In this document: in pieces, positions 9,570 to 18,025 of the stretch | How positions within the stretch are numbered: the stretch's first letter is position 1 | Layout: the number at the start of each line of letters is the position of its first letter | NCBI RefSeq assembly: GCF_025464955.1 | Contig: NZ_JAODNM010000015.1 | Location: forward strand, 1 to 64,000 | DNA length: 64,000 bases | DNA from: Amycolatopsis sp. | GTDB taxonomy: Bacteria > Actinomycetota > Actinomycetes > Mycobacteriales > Pseudonocardiaceae | Direction: 5' to 3' | Notes under the pieces: model-generated | Databases searched by the model: none | What the model was told of the DNA's origin: nothing | Seen by the model: only the letters and a program-made list of their open reading frames with translations | Made by a program: the position numbers and the translations under genes

Positions 9570-9597
9570 GCCTGGTCGGCGGGTGAGTCGACCAGGC
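9570..9597 (-). other. hairpin between betB and permease gene
   Basis: GCCTGGTCG at 9570-9578 pairs with CGACCAGGC at 9589-9597. A second imperfect dyad lies at about 9600-9623 over the end of betB. They may tune expression between the two genes; there is no T-tract. Confidence 0.35.
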
Positions 9598-9618
9598 CCG
9601 CTCAGCTGTCGGAACAGC

Positions 9619-11085
9619 TCAGCCCTTGAACCAGCGCTGTGGCGCCGGGTCGATGTTCTGGTAGATGTGCTTGGTCTCCCGGTATTCGGCCAGTCCCGAC
9701 GGACCGAGTTCGCGGCCGTTCCCGGACTTGCCGTAACCGCCCCATTCCGCCTGCGGGAGGTAGGGGTGGTAGTCGTTGATCCACACGGTCCCGTGGCGCA
9801 GCGCCCCCGCGACCCGCTGCGCCTTCGAGGCGTCGGACGTCCACACCGCGCCGGCAAGCCCGTAGTCGGTGTCGTTGGCCAGCCGGATGGCGTCGGCCTC
9901 ATCGGTGAACCGTTCAACGGTGACGACCGGGCCGAACACCTCCTCCTGGACGATCGACATCTCGCGCGTGCAGTCGCTGAACACCGTCGGTCGCAGGAAG
10001 TACCCGTCCTGCAGGTCCGGATCGGTGGGCCGCGAACCGCCCGCGCGCAGCACCGCGCCCTCGGCGAGCGCGGCGGCGATATGGCGTTCGACCTTCGCCC
10101 GGTGTGCCTCGGACACCAGCGGCCCGGTCTCCGATTCGGGGTCGAGCCCGTTGCCGACGCGGATGCGGTCGGCGCGGGCGGCGAGCTCGGCGACGAACCG
10201 GTCGTGGATGCCGTCCTGGACGATCAGCCTCGAACCGGCCGAGCAGACTTGCCCGGAGTGGACGAACGCCGCGGCGAGCGCGTAGTCGACGGCGGTGTCG
10301 AAGTCGACGTCGTCGAACACGACGTTGGGGTTCTTGCCGCCGAGTTCCAGCGCGATCCGCTTCACCCCGGGCGCGGCGGCGGCCATGATCTTCTCGCCGG
10401 TCGCGAGCCCGCCGGTGAAGGAAACGAGGTCGACATCCGGGTGGGCGACCATGGCCGCGCCGACCTGGCCGGTGCCGAGCAGCAGGTTGACCACCCCGGC
10501 CGGGATCGCGGCCTCTTCGATCAGCGCGACCAGCTTGATGGTGGTCAGCGGGGTGACCTCGCTGGGCTTGAGCAGCATGGTGTTGCCCGCGGCCAGTGCG
10601 GGAGCGACCTTCCAGCTCATCTGGAGCAGCGGGTAGTTCCACGGCGCGATCAGCGCGCAGACCCCGACCGGCTCGTGCACGATCCGGCTCACGACGTCCG
10701 CCCGGCCCGCGTCGACGAGACGTCCCGCGTCGGAATCGGCGATGCCGGCGTAGTAACGGAAGACGGCCGTGACGTCGTCGATGTCGATGCGTCCTTCGCC
10801 GAGCGTCTTGCCGGTGTCGAGGCTTTCGGTGCGCGCCAGGTCCTCTCGGTCGCGGACGAGCAGGTCGGCGATGCGGTGCAATGCTCTGCCGCGGTCGGCG
10901 GCGGACGTACGCCGCCACGGGCCGTGGTCGAATGCTTCGCGGGCGGCGGCCACCGCGGCGTCGACTTCGGCCTGGCCGGCGACGGAGACCGCGACCAGCA
11001 CTTCGGCGTTGTACGGGTTGAGTACCTCCGAGGTCGCCCGATCGGACGCCGCCGACCAGATTCCGCCGAGATAAAGATCCTTCAT
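9619..11085 (-). CDS. betB: betaine-aldehyde dehydrogenase
   Basis: A 488-residue NAD(P)-dependent aldehyde dehydrogenase converting betaine aldehyde to glycine betaine. It shows the cofactor segment [12 protein letters not shown], the general-base glutamate in LELGGKNPN and the nucleophilic cysteine in [14 protein letters not shown] at 11085 follows GGAAGG at four bases; the open frame extends upstream but that part is the promoter region. First gene of the betB-permease-betA operon and divergent from a TetR regulator. Confidence 0.88.
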   Translation of the reverse strand: MKDLYLGGIWSAASDRATSEVLNPYNAEVLVAVSVAGQAEVDAAVAAAREAFDHGPWRRTSAADRGRALHRIADLLVRDREDLARTESLDTGKTLGEGRIDIDDVTAVFRYYAGIADSDAGRLVDAGRADVVSRIVHEPVGVCALIAPWNYPLLQMSWKVAPALAAGNTMLLKPSEVTPLTTIKLVALIEEAAIPAGVVNLLLGTGQVGAAMVAHPDVDLVSFTGGLATGEKIMAAAAPGVKRIALELGGKNPNVVFDDVDFDTAVDYALAAAFVHSGQVCSAGSRLIVQDGIHDRFVAELAARADRIRVGNGLDPESETGPLVSEAHRAKVERHIAAALAEGAVLRAGGSRPTDPDLQDGYFLRPTVFSDCTREMSIVQEEVFGPVVTVERFTDEADAIRLANDTDYGLAGAVWTSDASKAQRVAGALRHGTVWINDYHPYLPQAEWGGYGKSGNGRELGPSGLAEYRETKHIYQNIDPAPQRWFKG

Positions 11086-11150
11086 GCTGCCTTCCCGAGT
11101 AGATCGCGGAGCCGGACTACCGGATTCGTGTGACAACCGGCACAGCAAGT

Positions 11151-11190
11151 GCGTACATTTGTACGCGAAGCATGTACACATGTCCATAAG
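11151..11190. promoter_or_regulatory. palindromic operator between betB and tetR
   Basis: GCGTACA (11151-11157), TT, TGTACGC (11160-11166) is a perfect dyad. It is followed by CATGTACACATGT (11171-11183), a second imperfect dyad sharing TGTAC. Lying in the 217-bp divergent gap, it is the likely site for the adjacent TetR protein. Confidence 0.55.
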
Positions 11191-11302
11191 AGATTCACCG
11201 GGAGTTGGGCCAGGTTCAGCTTGTTAACACCACTGTGACCTGCGAGTTTCACCAGCGACGCGTGAATCTCCAACACGGGCACCACTGCGGGGAGGGGCGA
11301 CG

Positions 11303-11887
11303 ATGACCTCGAAAAGCGCGACGGCGGGGCCGAAACGGCTGCGCGGACCGAACGATCCCGATCGCCGGGCGAAGATCGCGAAGGCGGCGATCGAGGTGGT
11401 CGCGGAGCGGGGTGTCGGCGGGCTGACGCACCGGGCGGTGGCTGCCGCTGCGGACGTCCCACTCGGCTCGACGACCTACCATTTCGCGACCCTGGACGAC
11501 CTGCTGGAGGTCGCGCTGCACGAGGCGGCCGAGGCCAACGTCCGGCAGCTGACCGAGTGGGAACGCGGGCTCGGCGAGGGTGTCGACTTCAGCGCCGCGC
11601 TCGCCGACCTGGTGATGGGCTACCTCGACGACCAGAATCCCCGCACGATCGTCGAGTACGACCTCTACGTCGCCGCGCTGCACCGCCCCCGGCTGCGGGC
11701 GGCCAGCGCGGCCTGGGACAACGCGCTGACGCAGCTGTTCGGGTCGCGGACCGACGCGCTCACCGGCCGGGTGCTCGCCGCGTTGTTCTGCGGGCTGGTC
11801 ATGCAGGTGGTGCTGGCCGACCCGCCGCCGAAACGCCACGAGATCGACGCCCTGTTCCGCCGGGCGATCGAGGGTCCGCCGGGCTGA
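11303..11887 (+). CDS. TetR-family regulator (BetI-like position)
   Basis: A 194-residue TetR regulator. The N-terminal helix-turn-helix is visible: KIAKAAIEVVAERGVGGLTH and HRAVAAAADVPLGSTTYHF at about residues 28-62. The rest is a helical ligand-binding domain. It is divergent from betB across a gap with a perfect palindrome, so it probably represses the choline operon in response to choline or betaine aldehyde, as BetI does in proteobacteria. Orthology to BetI is not shown. Start ATG at 11303. Confidence 0.85.
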   Translation: MTSKSATAGPKRLRGPNDPDRRAKIAKAAIEVVAERGVGGLTHRAVAAAADVPLGSTTYHFATLDDLLEVALHEAAEANVRQLTEWERGLGEGVDFSAALADLVMGYLDDQNPRTIVEYDLYVAALHRPRLRAASAAWDNALTQLFGSRTDALTGRVLAALFCGLVMQVVLADPPPKRHEIDALFRRAIEGPPG

Positions 11888-11973
11888 GCACCGCCCGTTC
11901 TCGGCCGTTCGTGTCGACTGAAAATCGATGTCTTGACAGGCACTCGACGTCCAGTCATTGTGTTCCTGATAGA

Positions 11974-11999
11974 GCAACATGGCGCGTAATGCGCAACAA
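11974..11999 (+). promoter_or_regulatory. TGCGCAACAA site upstream of mscR operon
   Basis: TGCGCAACAA at 11990-11999 is identical to the right half-site of the ferredoxin-operon operator (6115-6124). A further GCAACA lies at 11974-11979, 19 bp upstream in the same orientation. It sits about 60 bp before the mscR start. Confidence 0.45.
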
Positions 12000-12058
12000 A
12001 ACTCCCCTCTTCACAAACCGAGCTCACCAGATCCGTATCCGCGGAGAGGAGCAAGCCT

Positions 12059-13144
12059 GTGCCCCAGCAGGTTCGCGGTGTGGTCGCCCTCAAACAGGGC
12101 GCGCCCGTCGAAGTCGTCGACATCGTGGTGCCGGACCCCGGTCCCGGCGAGGCGGTGGTCCGGGTGCAGGCCTGCGGCGTCTGCCATACCGACCTGCACT
12201 ACCGCGAGGGTGGGATCAACGACGAGTTCCCGTTCCTGCTCGGGCACGAGGCCGCCGGCGTGGTGGAGTCCGTCGGTGAAGGCGTCACCGGCCTGGCCGA
12301 GGGTGATTTCGTGATCCTCAACTGGCGTGCGGTGTGTGGCGAGTGCCGGGCCTGCCGACGCGGCCGTCCGCAGTACTGCTTCGACGCCCACAACGCCACG
12401 CGGCCGATGACACTGCTCGACGGCACCCCGCTCTCACCCGCTTTGGGCATCGGCGCGTTCGCCGAGAAGACGCTCGTTGCTGCAGGCCAGTGCACGAAGG
12501 TCGACCCGAGCGTGCCGCCGGAGGTGGCCGGGCTGCTCGGCTGCGGGGTGATGGCCGGTATCGGCGCGGCGATCAACACCGGTCAGGTAGGGCGCGGGGA
12601 CTCCGTCGCGGTGTTCGGCTGCGGCGGAGTCGGCAGCGCAGCGGTGGCCGGGGCGAAACTGGCCGGCGCGCGCGAGGTCATCGCCGTCGATCTCGACGAC
12701 GCCAAGCTGGCCAAGGCGCGGGAGCTCGGGGCCACCCATGTCGTCAACGCCCGGGAGACCGACCCGGTCGAGGCGATCCGCGCGCTCACCGGCGGAAACG
12801 GGGCAGACGTCGTCATTGACGCGGTTGGCCGGCCGGAGACCTTCGAGCAGGCGTTCTACGCGCGGGACCTGGCCGGCACAGTGGTGCTCGTCGGCGTGCC
12901 CACCCCGGAGATGCGCCTCGAACTGCCGCTGGTCGACGTGTTTTCGCGCGGGGGCGCGGTCAAGTCTTCGTGGTACGGCGACTGCCTGCCCACCCGCGAC
13001 TTCCCGATGCTGGTGGATCTCTACCTGCAGGGCAGGTTGCCGCTTGGCGAGTTCGTCACCGAGACGATCGGTGTCGGCGACGTCGAGGCCGCGTTCGAGA
13101 AGATGCACCACGGTGACATCCTGCGCTCGGTAGTCCTCTTCTAA
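12059..13144 (+). CDS. mscR: S-(hydroxymethyl)mycothiol dehydrogenase
   Basis: A 361-residue zinc-dependent alcohol dehydrogenase matching the mycothiol-dependent formaldehyde dehydrogenase subfamily. It oxidises the formaldehyde-mycothiol adduct to a formyl adduct. Catalytic zinc ligands C42, H63 and E64 ([19 protein letters not shown]) and structural zinc cysteines C93, C96, C99 and C107 are present, with a Rossmann [14 protein letters not shown] at 12059 follows GGAGAGGAG at seven bases. The oxygenase gene begins 34 bp downstream, which suits removal of formaldehyde released by methyl oxidation. Mycothiol use supports an actinomycete host. Confidence 0.9.
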   Translation: MPQQVRGVVALKQGAPVEVVDIVVPDPGPGEAVVRVQACGVCHTDLHYREGGINDEFPFLLGHEAAGVVESVGEGVTGLAEGDFVILNWRAVCGECRACRRGRPQYCFDAHNATRPMTLLDGTPLSPALGIGAFAEKTLVAAGQCTKVDPSVPPEVAGLLGCGVMAGIGAAINTGQVGRGDSVAVFGCGGVGSAAVAGAKLAGAREVIAVDLDDAKLAKARELGATHVVNARETDPVEAIRALTGGNGADVVIDAVGRPETFEQAFYARDLAGTVVLVGVPTPEMRLELPLVDVFSRGGAVKSSWYGDCLPTRDFPMLVDLYLQGRLPLGEFVTETIGVGDVEAAFEKMHHGDILRSVVLF

Positions 13145-13178
13145 CTGCTCGAAAGCCCACCACAGAAGGGAAACGCCG

Positions 13179-14315
13179 GTGACCGCCACCGACCTGCCGC
13201 CGAGCCTGATGGCCACCCTGCCCGGCCACTTCTACACCGACCCGGCGATTTTCGCCCTCGAGCAGTCGCAGATCTTCGAAGCCGGCTGGTTCTGCGCGGT
13301 GCGCGCCGCCGACCTGCCGAACCCCGGTTCGTTCGAGACCGTGCAGGTCGGCCGGGAGAGTGTCCTGATCGCGCGCGGCCGCGACGGCGCACTCAACGCG
13401 TTCCTCAACGTCTGCCGCCACCGCGGCGCGCGAGTGTGCACCGAGGACAGCGGCTCGGTCAAGCGGTCCTTCCAATGTCCTTACCACGCCTGGACATACG
13501 GCCTCGATGGCAAGCTTATCGCCGCGCCGAACCTGACCGGGATGCCGGATATCGACCGCGTCGAGTACGGCCTGACCAAGGTGGCACTCAAGGAGTACCT
13601 CGGTTATGCCTGGGTCTGCCTCGAGGACGAGCCACCGTCCTTTGAGGACACCGTCGTCGCGGACGTGACGAACAGGCTCGGCGGCTCGACCGAGATCGAC
13701 GCCTACCGGGTCGACGAGCTGGCGCTGGGCAGGCGCATCGAGTACGACGTGAAGGCGAACTGGAAACAGATCATCGAGAACTTCATGGAGTGCTACCACT
13801 GCGCGACCATCCACCCCGAGCTGACCGAGGTGCTGCCGGAGTTCGCCAACGGGTTCGCCGCCCAGTACTACGTCGGCCACGGCGCCGAATTCGGCGAGGG
13901 CGTCCAGGGGTTCACGGTGGACGGCAGCGCCGGGGTGGACCGGCTGCCGGGCGTGGGGGAGCACCAGGATCGCCGCTACTACGCGATCACCATCCGCCCG
14001 CAGGTGTTCGTCAACCTGGTGCCCGACCACGTGATCGTGCACCGCATGTTCCCGCTCGCGCCCGATCGCACGATTGTGCGCTGCGACTGGCTCTACCTGC
14101 CCGAGGTGATCGAGTCGGGCAAGGACCTGACGCGGTCGATCGAGCTGTTCCACCGGGTAAACCTGCAGGATTTCGAGGCGTGCGAGCGCTGTCAGCTGGC
14201 GATGGACTCGCGGGCGTACGCGCGTGGTGGCGTACTCGTCCCCAGCGAGCACCACATCGGCGAGTTCCACGACTGGGTCCGGGGCAAGATCGCCACCCCG
14301 GGAGGGACTCTTTAG
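13179..14315 (+). CDS. Rieske oxygenase, probable glycine-betaine demethylase
   Basis: A 378-residue oxygenase alpha subunit. The Rieske cluster ligands are C79-R-H81 and C100-P-Y-H103. The mononuclear iron site is visible as ECYHCATIHPEL (H207, H212). Sequence style and size fit the GbcA/stachydrine/carnitine group that oxidatively demethylates quaternary amines. With betB, betA, dimethylglycine oxidase and sarcosine oxidase nearby, betaine to dimethylglycine plus formaldehyde is the missing step it would supply. It is co-transcribed with mscR. No reductase adjoins; the ferredoxin/reductase pair at 4496-6030 is the likely partner. GTG start at 13179. Confidence 0.8.
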   Translation: MTATDLPPSLMATLPGHFYTDPAIFALEQSQIFEAGWFCAVRAADLPNPGSFETVQVGRESVLIARGRDGALNAFLNVCRHRGARVCTEDSGSVKRSFQCPYHAWTYGLDGKLIAAPNLTGMPDIDRVEYGLTKVALKEYLGYAWVCLEDEPPSFEDTVVADVTNRLGGSTEIDAYRVDELALGRRIEYDVKANWKQIIENFMECYHCATIHPELTEVLPEFANGFAAQYYVGHGAEFGEGVQGFTVDGSAGVDRLPGVGEHQDRRYYAITIRPQVFVNLVPDHVIVHRMFPLAPDRTIVRCDWLYLPEVIESGKDLTRSIELFHRVNLQDFEACERCQLAMDSRAYARGGVLVPSEHHIGEFHDWVRGKIATPGGTL

Positions 14316-14368
14316 TGGTCGGCCGCGTGGTTCCCTCAAGGCCACGACATGGCGACCCTCGCGGTGCG

Positions 14369-14563
14369 GGCGTGGCGACGGCGCCGCTCAGTAGTGCGAC
14401 GTCAGCGTCCACTGCGCGCTGTCGAGCGAGACGTGGAACGTGGTCGCCACCCTGGTGATCGCGGCGTCGCGAGGCTGGCGACCGCCGCGACGACCAGGGC
14501 GATGAACATCAGGGCGGGGACCAGCAGCCGCACCTCGGAGCGCTCTAGGGTGTGCTCCGTCAC
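14369..14563 (-). pseudogene. remnant of DHA2-type MFS transporter
   Basis: GTG at 14563 overlaps the MarR stop by four bases. It opens a frame reading VRLLVPALMFIALVVAAVAS, the usual first helix of 14-TM MFS drug exporters. The homology then changes frame to ITRVATTFHVSLDSAQWTLT, and again to VALLSGAVATP, so two frameshifts are needed. It ends abruptly where an inverted copy (14345-14368) of the 1954-1977 24-mer begins. Only about 65 codons of a ~480-residue transporter remain. The reconstruction comes from reading all three minus frames. Confidence 0.65.
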
Positions 14564-15018
14564 CGCTTCGGCCCTTCTCGGTCCTGGCTTTCGAGCTCTG
14601 CCAGGTGCGCCAGCGCCGGAAGCGCCGCCACCAGGGCCTCGACCTCGTCGTCGGCGAGTTCGTCGATCAGCCGCGCGAACGCATCGACGCCCGCCTGGCG
14701 CCGTGTCTGAACGTACGACGCGCCGGCCTCGGTCAGCCACACCAGCGTGACCCGCTTGTCGGACGCGTCGCCCCTCCGCTCGACCAGTCCGGACTCCTCC
14801 ATCACCCGGACCAGGACGGTCATCGCGGGCTGGGTAACACCCTCGATCACGGCCAGATCGGTGATGCGTCGCGGGCCGGACCTGTGCAGGGTGGCCAGGG
14901 TGGCGGCGGACGTGATGCTCATACCGCGCGGAAGGCGTCTCACAGCCATGGTGGCCAGCCCGTAGAGGGCCGACCCGATCGCAGCGGAAGTGCTACGAGT
15001 GGCGTCTTGACGGCTCAT
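14560..15018 (-). CDS. MarR-family regulator
   Basis: A 152-residue MarR winged-helix protein with recognition region RRITDLAVIEGVTQPAMTVL (about residues 49-68) and the wing VERRGDASDKRVTLVWLTEAG. ATG at 15018 gives a normal length; an ATG five codons upstream is possible. It was evidently the first gene of an operon with an MFS exporter, now a remnant overlapping its stop codon. An AT-rich dyad at 15025-15049 is its likely operator. Confidence 0.85.
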   Translation of the reverse strand: MSRQDATRSTSAAIGSALYGLATMAVRRLPRGMSITSAATLATLHRSGPRRITDLAVIEGVTQPAMTVLVRVMEESGLVERRGDASDKRVTLVWLTEAGASYVQTRRQAGVDAFARLIDELADDEVEALVAALPALAHLAELESQDREGPKR

Positions 15019-15024
15019 AGGTGA

Positions 15025-15049
15025 AGCATACAATATTTATATGAATGCT
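15025..15049. promoter_or_regulatory. AT-rich MarR operator/promoter
   Basis: AGCATACAATATTTATATGA followed by ATGCT forms an imperfect 25-bp dyad (AGCAT...ATGCT) in an AT-rich island beside the MarR start. It also lies about 130 bp ahead of the DUF1330 gene, so either gene could be controlled from here. Confidence 0.4.
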
Positions 15050-15180
15050 TTATGTATCTCTCGCCCCGAACACCGCGCCCCAGCCCCGCACTCGGCGCGG
15101 GAGGCGATCCGTCGCCGGGATCGAGCGATCTGAGCGTGAATTCGAAGTCGGACGTGTCCGGCCGAACACAGGAGGTTTCC

Positions 15181-15477
15181 ATGGCCAAGGGCTACTGGGT
15201 CAGTGTCTACCCCGCCATTTCCGACCCTGAGCGGCTGACTGCCTACAACAAGCTGGCCGGTCCGGCCGTCCGAGCTGCGGGCGGGCGGACCCTGGCCCGC
15301 GGCGGCGGCCGAGTCGTCGCCCACGAAGCCGGAATCACGCAACGCGTCGTTCTGATCGAGTTCGGCAGCTTCGAACAGGCCGTCTCGGCATACGAGAGCG
15401 AGGCTTACCAGAAGGCGCTGGTGGCCCTCCCTGACGGCGTCGAGCGCGACTTCCGCATCATCGAAGGCATCGACTGA
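15181..15477 (+). CDS. DUF1330 family protein
   Basis: A 98-residue protein beginning MAKGYWVSVYPAISDPERLT, typical of the DUF1330 ferredoxin-like dimeric alpha-beta barrel fold. The family is small, cytoplasmic and of unsettled function. ATG at 15181 follows AGGAGG at five bases. The longer open frame from 15052 is rejected because its first 43 codons are promoter-like sequence. Stand-alone gene, convergent with the GntR gene. Confidence 0.85.
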   Translation: MAKGYWVSVYPAISDPERLTAYNKLAGPAVRAAGGRTLARGGGRVVAHEAGITQRVVLIEFGSFEQAVSAYESEAYQKALVALPDGVERDFRIIEGID

Positions 15478-15583
15478 CCGACGGGCTCAGCCATCGCTGA
15501 GCGTCTGTCACCTGATACGCACACGGTGCTGAACGACTCACGAGACGAGTTCGGAAGGCAGTTTCGGTAGGGCAGTGAGGTTG

Positions 15584-15696
15584 TGAAGGCCTAGTTGAGT
15601 GCGCCTTACGCCGTGAAGGTGGCCTTCACGTCAGGACACCCTCAAGTTCCAGGCTGTGGCGTTCAACGCCATCAGGGTGGCCCCGAGGGAACGCCG
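15584..15696. repeat. intergenic cluster of two repeat families
   Basis: CGTGAAGGTGGCCTTCACGT at 15612-15631 matches an arm of the HNH-cassette inverted repeat, and GTGAAGGCC lies at about 15584. CAAGTTCCAGGC...GTTCAACGCC...AGGGTGGCCCCGAGGG at 15642-15696 is related to elements at 1803-1830 and 1930-1956. It separates the convergent DUF1330 and GntR genes; the 15478-15703 gap contains no gene. Confidence 0.6.
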
Positions 15697-15703
15697 CGGG
15701 CCG

Positions 15704-16369
15704 TCAGATAAGCGCGCGGATGGCGCGTTCGAAGCCGAGCACGTGCGCCAAGGTGAGTTCGGCGGCTTTCTCGGCGTCGCCTTCGATGATCGCGGTGAGC
15801 AGGGGCACGTGTTCGTTCACGTGCCCCGCCATCCCTGGCAGCCGAGGCACGAACACACACCAGATCCGGGTGGCGAGGTTGTCGTACCGGATCAGGGTGT
15901 CGACCAGGAACGGGTTGTGCACGCAGTCGTAGATCGCGCGGTGGACGCTGAGGTCGGTCTTGAGGAGTTCGGCGTTGTCCGCGAGTCCTTCGGCGGCGTC
16001 GAGCTGTGCGCGCAGCGCTTCGAGGGCGACACGGTCGGCGAGGGTCGCTCGTTCCGCGGCTGCGGCCGTGGCCATCGGCTCAAGAATGCGACGGACTTCG
16101 GAGATGTGTGCAAGGTCGGAGATGTTGACGTCGGTGGCGAACGTGCCGCGCCGGGGGAACGCGACGACCAGGTGTTCGGCTTCGAGCCGTTTGAGCGCCT
16201 CGCGGACCGGAGTGCGGCCGGCGCCCAACGTCGCGCAGAGCCAGTCCTCGTTGATCGGGTCGCCGGGTTTGATGTCCAGCATGACCAGGCGGTCGCGGAT
16301 GAAGAGGTAGGCGCGCTCGGCCAGTGACGGGCTGGTGCCGGGCATCTGCGTGTTGACCTGTGTGCTCAC
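15704..16369 (-). CDS. GntR/FCD-family regulator of sarcosine oxidase
   Basis: A 221-residue GntR regulator of the FadR (FCD) subfamily. The N-terminal winged helix shows INEDWLCATLGAGRTPVREA and LEAEHLVVAFPRRGTF. The C-terminal helical FCD domain has metal-binding-type histidines (DLSVHRAIYD, VNEHVPLLTAI). It is divergent from soxB with a 65-bp gap. A site in that gap recurs at the purU promoter, so it probably controls both operons in response to sarcosine, dimethylglycine or a related compound. GTG start at 16369; no strong ribosome site. Confidence 0.85.
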   Translation of the reverse strand: MSTQVNTQMPGTSPSLAERAYLFIRDRLVMLDIKPGDPINEDWLCATLGAGRTPVREALKRLEAEHLVVAFPRRGTFATDVNISDLAHISEVRRILEPMATAAAAERATLADRVALEALRAQLDAAEGLADNAELLKTDLSVHRAIYDCVHNPFLVDTLIRYDNLATRIWCVFVPRLPGMAGHVNEHVPLLTAIIEGDAEKAAELTLAHVLGFERAIRALI

Positions 16370-16414
16370 CGAAACTACTCTACAACGACGACTGATATAC
16401 CAATAGTCGACCAG
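16353..16414 (+). promoter_or_regulatory. soxB promoter with GntR operator
   Basis: TTGACC (16353-16358), 17 bp, TACTCT (16376-16381), then a 24-bp site at 16391-16414 (ACTGATATACCAATAGTCGA then CCAG). The site contains TGATATACCA, whose reverse complement TGGTATATCA is present at the purU promoter. The 24-bp sites match at 20 positions and both lie just after the -10 box, which suits repression. Confidence 0.65.
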
Positions 16415-16434
16415 CGCGGAAAGCAGGCCTTCCG

Positions 16435-17667
16435 ATGACCAGTACCCCGCCCGGGGCCCACCTGCCGGAGCATCCCGACTTCCTGTGGGACAACCCCGAC
16501 CCGAAGTCCGCCTACGACGTCGTGATCGTCGGCGGCGGCGGGCATGGGCTCGCCACGGCGTACTACCTCGCGAAAGTCCACGGCATCACCAACGTCGCGG
16601 TGCTCGAGAAGGGGTGGCTGGCCGGCGGCAACATGGCTCGCAACACCACGATCATCCGCTCCAACTACCTCTGGGACGAAAGCTCGGGCATCTACGAGCA
16701 CTCCCTGAAACTGTGGGAGGGCCTTGAGGAAGACCTCGGCTACCCGATCCTGTTCGACCAGCGTGGCGTGCTGAACCTCGCGCACAGCCTGCAGGACGTC
16801 CGCGACAGCGTCCGCCGCGTCAACGCCAACCGCCTCAACGGGATCGACGCCGAATGGGTCGACGCCGAGCAGGTCAAGGAGATCTGCCCGATCGTCAACA
16901 TCTCGCCGGACGTCCGCTACCCGGTGCTCGGCGCGACCTTTCAGCCGCGCGCGGGGATCGCCAAGCACGACTACGTCGCCTGGGGCTACGCGCGCCGGGC
17001 TGCCGAACTCGGCGTCGACCTGATCCAGAACTGCCAGGTCACCGGGATCGAGACCGCGCACGGCCGGGTCACCGGGGTCCAGACGACCCGCGGTCACATC
17101 GCCGCGGGAAAGGTGGCGCTGTGTGCGGCCGGGCATTCCTCGGTGCTGGCCGCCATGGTGGGCCTCGAGCTGCCGGTCGTGTCACATCCCTTGCAGGCGC
17201 TGGTGTCCGAGCTGCTCGAACCGATCCACCCGACCGTCGTCATGTCCAACGCGGTGCACGTCTACGTGTCCCAGGCGCATAAGGGCGAGCTTGTGATGGG
17301 CGCCGGGATCGACGCCTACAACGGCTATGGCCAGCGCGGTTCGTTCCACATCATCGAGCAGCAGATGTCCGCCGCACTGGAGTTGTTTCCCGTCTTCGCC
17401 AGGGCGCATTTGCTGCGCACGTGGGCAGGCATCGTCGACGTCAGCCCGGACGCGTCGCCGATCGTCGGGCTCACCCCCGTTGACGGGCTGTACCTCAACT
17501 GCGGATGGGGCACCGGCGGGTTTAAGGCGACCCCAGGCGTCGGAGACTGCTTCGCGCACACCGTCGCGAAGAACAAGCCGCACCCGTTCACCGAGCCGTT
17601 CACGCTGGAACGCTTCACCACCGGCGCCCTCGTCGACGAGCACGGCGCCGCCGCCGTCGCGCACTAG
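16435..17667 (+). CDS. soxB: sarcosine oxidase beta subunit
   Basis: A 410-residue flavoprotein subunit of heterotetrameric sarcosine oxidase, the site of sarcosine oxidation. It has an N-terminal FAD fold [18 protein letters not shown] (residues 30-47), the conserved [14 protein letters not shown] and a C-terminal [13 protein letters not shown] typical of SoxB. Length is normal. First gene of soxBDAG. ATG at 16435. A perfect 21-bp stem-loop separates it from soxD. Confidence 0.93.
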   Translation: MTSTPPGAHLPEHPDFLWDNPDPKSAYDVVIVGGGGHGLATAYYLAKVHGITNVAVLEKGWLAGGNMARNTTIIRSNYLWDESSGIYEHSLKLWEGLEEDLGYPILFDQRGVLNLAHSLQDVRDSVRRVNANRLNGIDAEWVDAEQVKEICPIVNISPDVRYPVLGATFQPRAGIAKHDYVAWGYARRAAELGVDLIQNCQVTGIETAHGRVTGVQTTRGHIAAGKVALCAAGHSSVLAAMVGLELPVVSHPLQALVSELLEPIHPTVVMSNAVHVYVSQAHKGELVMGAGIDAYNGYGQRGSFHIIEQQMSAALELFPVFARAHLLRTWAGIVDVSPDASPIVGLTPVDGLYLNCGWGTGGFKATPGVGDCFAHTVAKNKPHPFTEPFTLERFTTGALVDEHGAAAVAH

Positions 17668-17670
17668 GAG

Positions 17671-17715
17671 CTCGTGAGCGTTCCGGCCGGTCTAACCGGC
17701 CGGAACGCTCACGAG
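17671..17715. repeat. perfect 21-bp stem-loop inside sox operon
   Basis: CTCGTGAGCGTTCCGGCCGG plus T (17671-17691) is perfectly complementary to 17695-17715, with loop CTA. It begins three bases after the soxB stop and lies between soxB and soxD. There is no T-tract, and the operon continues, so it may stabilise or attenuate the transcript, or be a mobile palindrome. Confidence 0.85.
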
Positions 17716-17746
17716 TCCGATGCCCAAGCCTGCCTAGGAGTTCCCG

Positions 17747-18025
17747 ATGCAACTGATTCCCTGCCCGTGGTGCGGGCCCCGCGAAGAAGCCGAGTTCCAC
17801 TACGGCGGCCAGGCGCACGTCGCCTATCCGGACGACCCGGCCGCGATGTCCGACGCGGCGTGGGCGAAGTTCGTCTTCTTCCGCGACAACCCGAGCGGGC
17901 CGTTCGCTGAGCGCTGGACCCACTCGGCGGGATGCCGCCGCTGGTTCAACGCCGTGCGCGACACCAGTACCCATGACCTCCTCGCGGTCTACCGCGTCGA
18001 CGAGCCAAAGCCGGTGATCTCGTGA
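17747..18025 (+). CDS. soxD: sarcosine oxidase delta subunit
   Basis: A 92-residue zinc-binding subunit of heterotetrameric sarcosine oxidase. It carries the expected C6-P-W-C9 with H59 and C63 as remaining zinc ligands (THSAGC). ATG at 17747 follows AGGAG. It overlaps soxA by four bases (GTGA). Length is normal. Confidence 0.92.
   Translation: MQLIPCPWCGPREEAEFHYGGQAHVAYPDDPAAMSDAAWAKFVFFRDNPSGPFAERWTHSAGCRRWFNAVRDTSTHDLLAVYRVDEPKPVIS

Noticed and set aside
6258..9917. A 1219-residue open frame joining choline dehydrogenase to upstream sequence
   Set aside because: The N-terminal part is a shadow frame of the permease and betB genes; the dehydrogenase starts at GTG 7934 with a four-base overlap.
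17671..17715. Hairpin as the end of the sox transcript
   Set aside because: soxD, soxA and soxG follow in the same direction and are coupled to each other; no separate promoter was found after the hairpin.
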